Positions 51,375-61,480 of a stretch of DNA of 64,000 nucleotides are shown piece after piece (the first letter of the stretch is position 1; the number at the start of each line of letters is the position of its first letter). The notes beneath the pieces are model-generated. The model was given only the letters and a program-made list of their open reading frames with translations. It was not told the origin of the DNA and did no database searches. Both the position numbers and the translations under genes were made by a program. Source of the DNA: Pogona vitticeps (lineage: Eukaryota > Chordata > Lepidosauria > Squamata > Agamidae); assembly GCF_051106095.1 (NCBI RefSeq), contig NC_135783.1:60739947-60803946 (forward strand). The letters run 5' to 3'.

Positions 51375-51712
51375 TTCCCCACAGCTCTGTAGCTGCATCC
51401 AGACTCTGGAACTCCCTCCTGCGGGAAGCTCGGCTGGCCCCATCTATGCTGCCCTTCCAGAAGCAGACAAAGACCTTTCTCTTCACATAGGATTTCCCTT
51501 TATGACTGGCTGTCGGAGAGGGTCCTTTAAATGGACTGTTGTGCCTTGTTACTTCAAATAAGTTTTTGGTGTTGGTTTTGTTTATTGTTTTAGTGTGGTA
51601 TTTACTTTATTTGATTATTTTAAAATATTTGTATACTTACTATTTTAGCTATAAATATTGTCTTTTAATGAAGGACCCGCCTTGGGCCTTTTTAAGGAGA
51701 AAGGTGGGGTAA
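51375..51712 (+). mobile_element. L2-like LINE C-terminus and 3' UTR
   Basis: Plus-strand translation gives a LWNSLLREARLAPSML-like stretch and PFQKQTKTFLFT, the usual non-LTR ORF2 C-terminus. The 3' UTR ends TTTTTAAGGAGAAAGGTGGG then GTAAAATAAATGAATGA. The tail closely resembles that of the 14770 family (in reverse). Confidence 0.65.
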
Positions 51713-51758
51713 AATAAATGAATGAATGAATGAATGAATGAATGAATGAATGAATGAA

Positions 51759-51829
<71 letters not shown>

Positions 51830-51830
51830 A
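51713..51830. repeat. (AATG)n(AAAT)n microsatellite grown from the LINE tail
   Basis: About 11 GAAT/AATG units pass into about 18 AAAT units. The array starts exactly at the LINE poly-A-like tail, so it probably grew from it. It causes Phe/Ile/Tyr-rich artefactual frames on the minus strand. Confidence 0.95.
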
Positions 51831-52254
51831 TGTTCTGCCTCCTGTGCCACAGGAATGGGATGGGCTTTTGGTACAACTTTGGGTGAGTGTTTTGGGTGGC
51901 TGGCTGCTTGTTTCAGGGGACAAAATGTTTTTGACAGGCACTAACCAAGAAGCAAAAGAGGAGAAAAAACAATACAATACAACACAACATTAGTGTTGTA
52001 TAATGCAGGGTGGGGGTGTAGAACCAGCTCAGAATAGCTTGCGAGGATAAAATTATTTACTCAAGCTAAGATCATTGCGTAGGCTAGTCTCTAGAATCTA
52101 CACGGAGTTAGGTTAGACTGCAACTTAATTTTATAGAAAGCTTATTGTGAAAAGCCTGTCCTTTTCCCCTAAGCACCCTTTCACAGAATATTAGCTGCCT
52201 GATTTTGAACAACATAGGTGCAGTGTCCCCTATTTTTCAAATTCTGACCTAGGG

Positions 52255-52390
52255 CACTGGTTCTTAACCTTGAGTTACTCAGGAGTTTTGGACTGCAACT
52301 CCCAGAAGCCTTCACCACCAGCTGTGCTGACTGGGGTTTCTGGGAGTTGCATTTCAAAAGTATCCTAGTAACAAAGGTTAAGAACCACTA
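52255..52390. mobile_element. Palindromic hAT MITE with perfect 8-bp target duplication
   Basis: 136 bp with ends CACTGGTTCTTAACCTTG and AAAGGTTAAGAACCACTA. Identical ACCTAGGG copies flank it (52247-52254 and 52391-52398). The arms also pair internally (GACTGCAACTCCCAGAAGCC with GGTTTCTGGGAGTTGC), so it could fold as one hairpin. Confidence 0.9.
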
Positions 52391-52526
52391 ACCTAGGGCA
52401 CCTTGGCTTGAGAGATTGATGAACAGATGCAATAGTGCAGTCTGTGCAATAGGTGGCAGCATTGTCTAGCTAGCATTAGCTAGCCTTCAGGGCTAACCCT
52501 GAGCATGAGACAAGGATAATCAGGAC

Positions 52527-52606
52527 TATTTTGGCCACCAGCTCCCAGAATCTCCTAGACACCATGAGGGGTGGAGAGGGAGGCTTCTGATAGTTGTCCA
52601 AAATAG
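52527..52606. mobile_element. Degraded palindromic MITE
   Basis: CTATTTTGGCCACCAGCTCC at the left and GATAGTTGTCCAAAATAG at the right form an imperfect inverted pair. Between 52610 and 54010 I see no gene or repeat I can name. Confidence 0.45.
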
Positions 52607-54014
52607 AAAAGTTTTAAAAACATGGGCAAGAAACTACTAGGGCCACTTTATCAACAGCAACTATAGTAGGGCAACATGTGATTTTTTAGTATGTTTAGGA
52701 GAGTTACTGAGATTGGTACAGAGATGGGGAAAATGTCATTCCTCAGGTATTTTAGACTGGGACTCCCACCACTACCATGGCTAATGGCAAGGAACTGCGT
52801 AAGTTGTAACTTGAAACATCTGGGGACTGGAAATTCCCCCAGGCCTGGAATAAGATTTGATGGGAGAGAAATACTTTGTCCCTGATAACATTTTGTCACT
52901 GAATTTTAGCTAAAGGCCAACAGTTGTCTTCTCAGTTTCTCCTTTTCTATCTGACTCTTTAAAATGTCAAGATCTGAAAAAAATTTCCCAGGCCACTAGA
53001 ATTCCTCCATTTGTTTCGGGCTGTTAGGACTAGAGCTCACTCACACTCACCTCAATAAAGTAGACCTGCAGTATCTGATGATTCAAACCAACTGCAAATG
53101 ACCTGCTAGGTGCTCAACACTCACCTGCTCACAGAGGTGTGGTAGCAGTTTTCACATACAGGTGCTTATCATGTTCCCACACAGAGTGCCAAAGGAGTGT
53201 TTGAAATAAAGGCTTGACACATACCAACAAACCAGTTTAGCCATTTCCATCTCCACCAGGAGCAAGACTTTGGGAAAGTTTTGGGGGCCACATCCCGGAG
53301 CACTGTCCAAAACTGTAAGAGGGAGTCACTGCAACAAACCTGTTGCAGAAGTTTTTGACTAGAACAGTGGAGGCGGCTTTTTGTCAAGCTAAAGGTTCTT
53401 GCAGGCCCATTCAGGATCAAGCCACTCCCCAAATACTTTGCATGACACCAGGGAGAGTTTACAGTAATACCTTGCTGCTTGGAAATCTGCCTATCCCTGC
53501 CTCCTAGTTATTGTGAGGATTGTGGCAAAGTTCAAAGGGAACCAAGAAGCTGAGTGGGGGAAAGGTGGCAGGTGATGTCCACGAGCATCACTCTTTGCTA
53601 ATGCAAAGGTCCTTTGATCCTGCCAGCAGTGTCTCCACAGCTCAATACTGCAGTAATCCCTAGCAAACCACAAATACAAACAGCTATGGATGATGGACTT
53701 TGTTCAGAGCAGGACTGCAACCGCTGGGCAATATCAATTTAGTTTTAACCTGACCCCATGAGTTTACTAAATTATCACCCCGATTCCCAGATGGAGGACT
53801 CAGGCTCTCTGTGTCATTCCCCACACGGCCAAGCAGGAACATTTCTGTTTTGCATAAAGCCCAAACGGAGAGGCGTAGTCTGTACTTTGTTTGGAGAACT
53901 GGGTTGTTACACTCAATCCACAGCTGCCTAAACTGTAACCATAAAACAGCAACCTGACTCCCAGTTTCCATCTGAGAAACATGCCTGGCAAAATCCATCT
54001 TGCCATGTACTTTT

Positions 54015-54070
54015 GGGCTTTAAGTTTTGGACTTTAAGTTTTGGACTTTAAGTTTTGGACTTTAAGTTTT
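54015..54070. repeat. 14-bp tandem repeat, four units
   Basis: GGACTTTAAGTTTT four times, the first unit differing by one base (GGGCTTTAAGTTTT). Confidence 0.95.
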
Positions 54071-54084
54071 TCACACTGGTACAC

Positions 54085-54595
54085 ACCTTCACGGATTGCT
54101 GCCTTGTTGTGGCGAAGGGGCTTGAGTAATTCAGGGAAGCTATGGGCTATGCCGTGCAGGGACACTCAGGACGGACAGGTCATAGTGGAGAGTTCTGACT
54201 AAACGCGATCCACCTGGACCGGGTAGGTGGGGCTCATCAGTCTTGGAAGGCAGCCCATCTAGGAGAAGGAAAACTCCGATTTCAAACCTCCACTGCCTTG
54301 TGGCTATATCCACTCATGGAAAGGCTTCAGGAGTTAACCTAGAGGCAAAATCCGGAGCTGGAGTCCCGGAGGCAGTTCGTGTCATTCTGGCAACTCCTGC
54401 GACATTGCTGGAACCAGTTGTATTGGCTCTTGCCTTTCCATTGGACTATTTCAGCGATGTGGAGAGGGGGAATTTGCTGCTTGGGTAAAAGCCTATCCTC
54501 CATATTATTCTACCCAGGCTTCGTGCTCTGGAGAGGACATTCATACAGAGCGCGTTACCATGGTCTTTCAAGACTGAAGGATGCCTAAGAAACAA
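54085..54595 (+). mobile_element. Interspersed repeat of unknown class
   Basis: A moderately GC-rich block with GGATTGCTGCCTTGTTGTGG, GGTCATAGTGGAGAGTTCTG, GCAACTCCTGCGACATTGCT and ending CATGGTCTTTCAAGACTGAA. I recognise it as a lizard repeat, possibly the 5' region of an RTE/BovB-like LINE, but cannot confirm this. No intact frame. Confidence 0.4.
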
Positions 54596-54864
54596 ACCTG
54601 ATGAAGTAGTGCTTTAATTAACAAAAGCTTGTTTTTTGTATGATTGTGTTTTAGTGGTCTATTAAGTTATCACCTATTTTTGCATTTGTATTTTATTTTG
54701 TTCAGATTGGTGAGTTCATGAGCTGTGTAATAATGGGATTCTGGTACCATGACAGCCATTTGCCACTGGGTGGTGTCTTTGGATAGCTGTAGATTATCAG
54801 GCAAAATTTTGTCCAGGCTCTGCTTTGGTCTTGAACCACTGACAGTTCTAAATAATACAGTAAA

Positions 54865-54965
54865 TTAATAATCTTAGAACTGCAGAGCTGGAAGGGACCC
54901 TATGGATCATCGAGTCCAGCCCCTATCAAGGAGGCACAGAGGGGAACTGAACTCCCCAACCTTTG
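54865..54965. mobile_element. CR1-like tail fragment
   Basis: AACTGCAGAGCTGGAAGGGA, CCCTATGGATCATCGAGTCC and AGCCCC resemble CR1 3' sequences. It adjoins the LINE piece that follows. Confidence 0.45.
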
Positions 54966-54975
54966 GCTTCTCAAC

Positions 54976-55175
54976 GTGTGGACAATGCTGGGAAAGGTAG
55001 AAGGCAGCAGGGAAAGAGGATGGCCAAATAGGAGATGGACTGACTCCCTAAAGGCACCCACAGGCTTGTGTTTGCAAAAGCTGAGCAGGGCTGTGGAGGA
55101 CAGGACATTTTGGAGATTGCTCATTCACGGGGTCTTCGCAAATCAGGGGTTACAACTCATGTACCACATGCTTTC
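54976..55175 (+). mobile_element. LINE ORF2 C-terminal remnant (RTE/BovB-like)
   Basis: Translation shows GKVEGSRERGWPNRRWTDSL, then LQKLSRAVEDRTFWRLLIHG and V, the DRxxW...HGV signature of RTE/BovB-type C-termini. It is truncated, with no RT core next to it. From 55180 to 55630 I see nothing I can name. Confidence 0.5.
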
Positions 55176-55629
55176 CCACATGCTACTCACTGTCCCAGCT
55201 AAGATGCTCCAAACCTACATCTTCAGTCACTGTAGGAAAACTCCCTGCAGCGGGCTTTAAAGGCAGGCTGGAGTAGGAGCGTCCTCAGGCCTTCTCATGG
55301 TTTCACTCTCTTCTCTACGGGGATTAGAAGAGGTTTTGCCAAAGTTTCAGCAGGAGCCTTTCTCAACCTTACTCAGAGATGCCAAGGATTAAATCTGAAG
55401 CCTTTCCAGTACAAACCACAGTCTCTGCTGCTGTGCTGTTACCTTCCTTTGAAGGAAAGTCACCATTATGCACTTAGAGGCTGTATTTCCAGCAACTTTT
55501 CAGTTGTGTGAGGGCTCTGCTACAGTACCAAAGAATTTAGGAAAAGATGAGGGAAAGACTGTCAAGAATGCCAACTCCCATATATATGGCTGATTGTTTG
55601 GTCTGTCACCATCTTGCATCTTTCGTTTA

Positions 55630-55796
55630 GGTTTGATTTAAACTGGAGTTTGTTCGCTCTCCTGTTTAAGGTTTATTTGTTGTTTATTATTGAATTTTAT
55701 GCGATGTTGTTGATGCTCTTATTGTAAGCAGCCCAGAGTAGCAGCCTGGCCACTAAATGGGTGAGATAAAAATTGAAATAAATAAATAAATAAATG
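55630..55796 (+). mobile_element. L2-type LINE 3' UTR
   Basis: AGCCCAGAGTAGCAGCCTGG, CACTAAATGGGTGAGATAAA and AATTGAAATAAATAAATAAA match the L2 tail at 31190-31235. Confidence 0.6.
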
Positions 55797-55924
55797 TTTT
55801 ACAGTGGACTGAAATGTGACGGGATCTTGTTTTGCCACGGGTTTGTCCCAGAAACAACTACCGTGCACACTCTCCACTTGCACACTCCGGTTGTAATCAT
55901 ACTTAGCGAAACTCTGTTCACTAT

Positions 55925-56075
55925 TGCTGTTATGTGTGGCCAAGTCACTTCCAACTAAGAGCAACGCTGATCGGGCTTTTAAGGTGTGTGAGATATTGAA
56001 ATCCTGATTTACTGCCCCCACCCAAATGAATTTTCATGGCCAGCTCTGTCTCAGCTCAGACTCTGTTCACTACAC
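55925..56075 (-). mobile_element. Dispersed SINE/LINE-tail repeat, copy 3
   Basis: TGTGTGGCCAAGTCACTTCC, AACTAAGAGCAACGCTG, then ATGGCCAGCTCTGTCTCAGC and CTCAGACTCTGTTCACTACA follow the family order seen in the minus-strand SINE at 22088. Confidence 0.45.
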
Positions 56076-56719
56076 CCCACTGAGTATGGTTAGGGTCACA
56101 ATTTACTTTTTTAAAGCCAGTTTTGCCCCACTGATGTCTGATGAGGCCAAGAAAGGATCATGGATTCAGCCTGAGATGTTTGCTGGTGGTCAGCCTTTCT
56201 TCAGGAGGTGGGGATTTAAACTGGAATGCAAGAAGCAGATACAGCCAGTTAATCAGCCCTGAACAGTATGTTAATAGGAGATAACCAGGAAATATCTCTC
56301 TGCTTGATCTTTGACTTCTCAGTGGGATTATAGAAGTGATGTGTAGCAGGATAGAAATTGTAACCATGTGGGCAAAGAGACAACGTTAAATATCAATTCC
56401 ATTATGAGCCATTCATTGCCTTGTCAATGTGTGAACAAGCGATAGGTAAGGATGAAGGAGAGAGAGATTAAAGCTTAAATGGGAATGATTAATTGGAAAA
56501 ATATTGTCAGCCAGAGCAATATTGTTATATCCTATTATAGATGTTCACTTATCATACCACTGTTGACACTTTGACTACTTGAATGGATGGTGGTTTGACA
56601 CAAAACGTCACCAAAAGGGAGGGAAAGCCCAGCACCTTATCAGTGACTGGTCTTTTGTGCACGAAATATGCTTTATTTAAGTAATGTTCATTTAAGCTTA
56701 CGTCACAGTGCAAAAATTT

Positions 56720-56812
56720 GTGAATGTAGCTTGCATAATTAAATTGTCAACCGCACGGAGAGTGCTTTAAGTGCTATGGGGTGGTATATAAGTGCCACAC
56801 TTTGTTTTACCA
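56720..56812 (+). mobile_element. SINE tail
   Basis: GTAGCTTGCATAATTAAATT, GTCAACCGCACGGAGAGTGC and TTTAAGTGCTATGGGGTGGT match the 3' half of the SINE at 3586. Between 56815 and 58700 no gene or named repeat is seen, apart from degraded CCCAGAATC-type palindrome pieces. Confidence 0.65.
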
Positions 56813-58705
56813 GTTCCCAGAATCCCCCACAGCCAGCATGGCTTTGAGGAACTATAGAATACTAGGAAGGATGAACACAGGCACTTTTTCCTGCAAGATG
56901 TTTTAAAATGTCACTCTCAAATCTCTCTTTCCTTTAGTTCAGGATCTGACCCAGGCAGGTGTCCCTACCCTCTGGCACATGCCTGGACAACTATTCTGAT
57001 TGTTATTGCATGCAGAATGTCAGGAGATGAAGAGATCAGGGAAGTAATGGAGCCAGACACCACGTGGCACACCCGTTCCTTTCTCTATCCCAAAGAGCCT
57101 TAGAACTCCAAAAGACAGAAGCAGGATTTCCTCCTTTCTTTTAGCTTGACAGACTCTTCTCCAGCCTCCAAAGAAGCAGAGCTCACTTGGCATTCCTGTT
57201 ATAGTAGAGAGAGAAAACCTTTGTCCTTTAAAGCTGTGGCTGCTAGAATTCCCCAGCTGGCACAGCCACTGGTTTTTCTGGGACGTCTTGACCAGATGAC
57301 AAACATTTCCTATCTCCACATCCTAGGTTTCTCTTAAAAGTAACAGAGTGTGAAGAAGAAGGCAGTGATGGAGAAAGGTAATGTTTCGGATTGTGGATTC
57401 AATGGGCACATGTGTGTGGAGGAGGGGATATTTAGATTAGGGCTGGATAATGTGTGAACCTCCAGAATTTATAGGACTGCAAATCCCACCAGCCCCAGCA
57501 AGAGCTGAGTCAGTGGCCATGATAGCTGATTGATTCTGACTGGTGCAGTCCCACAAAAGCGACCCTTTTTGTGTTCTGATCCTGACCAGCATGACCAGTG
57601 GTAAAAGATGTTCGCAACTATGTCCCAAGAATATCCAGAGGGCCCACTGGCAAGATTAAAGTTGAGGGACCTGTGAATTTCCAGACTTTGTTTGATCTGA
57701 GATCTCATCATGGTCAGTCCGTACTGCCTAGCTGCTGTCATTTACCTGAAATCAGGGGAAAGGGGAGGAGAAGGAGCCCCCCCCTCTTTGTTCTGTTAAC
57801 TAGCATGATTTTAGAACATGCATACATGGAAGTGCAATACAGTAAATTATTATCATTTACAGAGCTGGGACAGGCTGCTTTTTGGGGGTAAGGGGTATGG
57901 AGGAGGAAAAGAGAAAAAGTAATCACAGGTACTTCTTATTATCCTTTAATACTGAGGTCCTGGCTCCCCAGAGGCCCATTTCCTGGGAAATCAGGCTATA
58001 TGCTAGGGTAATTATCACAGCTGCATTTCGAACCACTTTAATCGATCATTTCTGGGTTGACAGCAGAATGCAGTAAGACAGGGGTTATTCATGCAAACAT
58101 ACCACCACAGAGTAAAAGAAAAATAACCAATAATTCATACTTTTTTGCAGCCCTTTTATGATGTACTTTAAGCAGCCAGCCTATGTGTAAATATTGATGC
58201 TCTAAAAACACACACAAACACGGAGAGTGCACGCACATCCCGTAACATTTTGTCCTTGGCTTCCTACCTTTGTACGTTCTGCTGTAGATAAACAGCTATT
58301 TCTGTGCACGTGTTGCGAGACTTTCTTGCTCTCTTCAGCTGTCTTTCCCACCGGGTTTGCCTGTGGTCAGGAAAGCATCCTTGCAGAAGTTTCAGCGCAT
58401 TTCTTCCTAGATGTACCTGGATATTTCCTTGTCCTGGTGAGCTCTCAAAAGTGCCTGCTTAGTAATTACCTAGTGTGGGCGAATCAAAAGAGCAACAAGG
58501 TAGCTGCAGTGGATCCTCATGTTTTTCCCCCCATTTGTGCATTGGCAGGGAGTTAGACTAGATGATTAGTTAGCATTTCCACTCTACCATTCTATGCGAC
58601 TTCATATTAAATAGATTCTGGACCTGGAAAAATTTCTGTGGCCATTTATTCAGTTAACTATAGCATGGCTGGTAGAAAGAAAATGCAGCAAATTGACATT
58701 AATCC

Positions 58706-59095
58706 AAGAGGGGACGTGGTGGCGCTGTGGGCTAAACCGCAGAAGCCTGTGCTGCAGGGTCAGAAGACCAAGCAGTCGTAAGATCGAATCCACGCGACGG
58801 AGTGAGCGCCCGTTGCTTGTCCCAGCTCCCACCAACCTAGCGGTTCGAAAGCATGCAAATGCGAGTAGATAAATAGGTACCATCTTGGTGGGAAGGTAAA
58901 CAGCGTTCCGTGTCTAAATCACACTGGCCATGTGACCACGGAAAGATTGTCTTTGGACAAACGCTGGCTCTATGGCTTGAAGAGCGGGATGAGCGCCGCC
59001 CCCTAGAGTCGGACACGACTGGACAAAAATTGTCCAAGGGGTGTGCGAACCCGGTCATAGCCTCCCCCATACCTTTTCCCTCTATATATTTTTAA
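58706..59095 (+). mobile_element. Sauria-type tRNA SINE, near full length
   Basis: It begins GGGGACGTGGTGGCGCTGTG then GGCTAAACCGCAG (A-box region), with CGTAAGATCGAATCCACGCG as B box. The body includes ACCAACCTAGCGGTTCGAAA, AGATAAATAGGTACCATCTT, GGGATGAGCGCCGCCCCCTA and GAGTCGGACACGACTGGACA. The order matches the Sauria SINE as I remember it, whose tail relates to BovB. This is the best preserved SINE here. It is a SINE, not a functional tRNA. Confidence 0.85.
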
Positions 59096-59594
59096 AAGAA
59101 TTAAATGCATTTGCATTGGCCCAGGCAGTGTGATTGCTTGAGCTGATGCACCTTAGTGGCTAAAAGGATAACCAGAAGCTGGCTCTCCCAGCTTCCTAGT
59201 TTAAGATGGGGAAAGAAGAAGCCAAGAATTATTGAGGTGGACATCAGTTCCCCTCAACTGAGCACCCATTTGTCTCCAAATCATTTTCACCCCCAAAGGC
59301 TTGGTGTCAGAGCTGGTGTGCTAGAGCAGCTGGAGACCAAGGGGCTGGGAAAGCGAGCAAAGAGGAAACTGGCAGACAGGAAGAACTGGGCAGCCAGCCT
59401 TTGACTGCTGCTTGTTATAAGGTAGATCCTTGGTAGCCATATCTCCTGCAAATCTGGATGGCTGCAGCAAAGCCACTTTAACAAGGTAATAACAAGTTCA
59501 AGACTCACAGTTTCCTCCATTGTTTCTGTTAACTCCTTTGTGATCTGCTAAAGTGAATTCACCCAGGGAAATCTGACTTCCCAAGTACAACTTT

Positions 59595-60430
59595 ACAGCA
59601 CCTCATCGTCGTTTGTGACCCCATGGACCAGAGCACGCCAGGCCCTCCTATCTTCCACTGCCTTCCGGAGTTATGTCAAATTCATTCTGGTAGCTTCGCA
59701 GACACTGTCCAACCATCTCATCCTCTGTCGTCCCCTTCTCCTCTTGCCTTTACACTTTCCTAACATCAAGGTCTTTTCCAAGGAGTCTTCTCTTCTCATG
59801 AGATGGCCAAAGTATTGGAGCCTCAGCTTCAGGATCTCTCCTTCCAGTGAGCACTCAGGGTTGATTTCCTTTAGAATTGATAGGTTGGTTCTCCTTGCAT
59901 CCAGGGGACTCTCAAGAGCCTCCTCCAGCACCACAATTCAAAAGCATCAATTCCTCGGGGGTCAGCTTTCTTTATGGTCCAGCTCTCACTTCCATACATC
60001 ACAATAGGAAAAACCATAGCTTTGACTATGTGGACTTTCATTGGCAAGGTGATGTCTCTGCTCAAGGTTTGTCATCGCTTTCCTCCCAAGAAGCGTCTTT
60101 TAATTTCGTGGCTGCTGTCTCCATCTGCAGTGATCATGGAGCCCAAGAAAGTAAAATCTGTCACTGCCTCCATATCTTCCCCTTCTATTTCCCAGGAGGT
60201 GATGGGACCAGTGGCCATGATCTAAGTTTTTTTGATGTTGAGCTTCAGACCGTTTTTTGCACTCTCCTCTTTCACCCTCATTACAAGGTTCTTTAATTCC
60301 TCCTCACTTTCTGCCATCAGAGTGGTATCATCTGCATATCGGAGGTTGTTGATATTTCTTCCGGCAATCTTGATTCCGGCTTGGGATTCCTGCAGTCCAG
60401 CCTTTCGCATGATGTATTCTGCCACAGCAC
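59595..60430 (-). mobile_element. BovB (RTE) LINE, 3' part of ORF2
   Basis: On the minus strand, frames run in RT order: INNLRYADDTTLMAESEEEL (catalytic YADD), VHIVKAMVFPIVMYGSESWT, DAFELWCWRRLLRVPW, then LSLEGEILKLRLQYFGHLM-type residues with GKRRRGRQRMRWLDSV and C-terminal DRxxW remnants. The 3' terminus at about 59600 includes the GGTCACAAACGACG tail. Frame changes show it is dead. It is 5'-truncated within the RT. The short BovB ends at 4334 and 31132 belong to the same clade. Confidence 0.85.
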
Positions 60431-61480
60431 ATCACTTTATATTCTTTCTGCAGTCTAGTTGCACTCTTACCTCAATGCTAGTGATGGGAGTACAAGGGTC
60501 TCTATCTCACCTCAGGGCAACTAATTAGGACATGCAGGGCATGTTGTCTGGGACACGGAGTGTATTTAAAGTAAGAAAATACTTTCTGAGGTCTTAAAAA
60601 TATGTATTTTCTTTCATGTCTGGAAATTCATTCAGAAATAGGAAAGAAGAAAATTCCTAACAAAGTTTACAAAGCCATCTAGAGTTGGCTTTGTTGAAGT
60701 GTGCTTGAAACCACTGCAACGGTCTGTGTCCCCTTTTCTATGACGAAGAAAGAAAAGTTACTAAATGTTTTGGAGAAAAAATAGGGAAGAAGCAGAGACT
60801 AAGAAAAGCAGCATATATTCCACATGCACTTTAAAAAGATAGGAGGAGGGAATATATCTGTGTTTATCTATCTTTCTCGCTGTTGTTACAAGCACTGTTG
60901 CTCCACGTCCAAGACTTCATGGGGTCAAAATACTACACAGCAGTGATAGATCAATCCATGTTGCAAGCTGCATATGGGTTTCATGCCAATGCTGGAAATG
61001 ATTTATGGGCAGCAGTTTTGTCATTTGTGAAATGGAGTCTAGCACCATCAGTTCCCTTTCAACATTGTTCCGGTCTAAAAGAAGCAGGCTCCTCCACTAG
61101 AGATTTAGCAGCAGCTCAGAATAAGTGGTCATATTTCTCATGGAAGTGGACTCTTATTGTAGAAAAGAATAGTAGGAGTTTAGCACTTGGAATTCCTATA
61201 TGAGAAGTTCACCAGGCTGGTATGCATTACATCATAGGTAAGAGATATGACATATCTGTTTTTCCCATTATTTGCTAGGACCCTTATTCCCTGGAGCCCT
61301 GTGTCCACCATCTGCAATGAGTAATCAAACAGGTCTGCCATTTTCATCAGCAGCATGCTGCACAGAACCAAAATACCTTTCTTCCAATAACAGTTCCTCT
61401 TTTAACTTTATTTCTTTGCTTTATCTCAATGTCTATACACCTCTTTGCAGTTTCTCAGCACACAGATTGAATATATATAG
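60431..61480. other. Intergenic stretch, nothing identified
   Basis: No exon, RNA gene or recognised transposon on either strand. Confidence 0.5.

Noticed and set aside
51645-51977. Phe/Ile/Tyr-rich frame with repeated LFIY
   Set aside because: It is a translation of the AATG/AAAT array.
58706-58800. Functional tRNA gene
   Set aside because: The A and B boxes belong to a SINE head; the sequence does not fold into a full cloverleaf with an acceptor stem and runs on into the SINE body.
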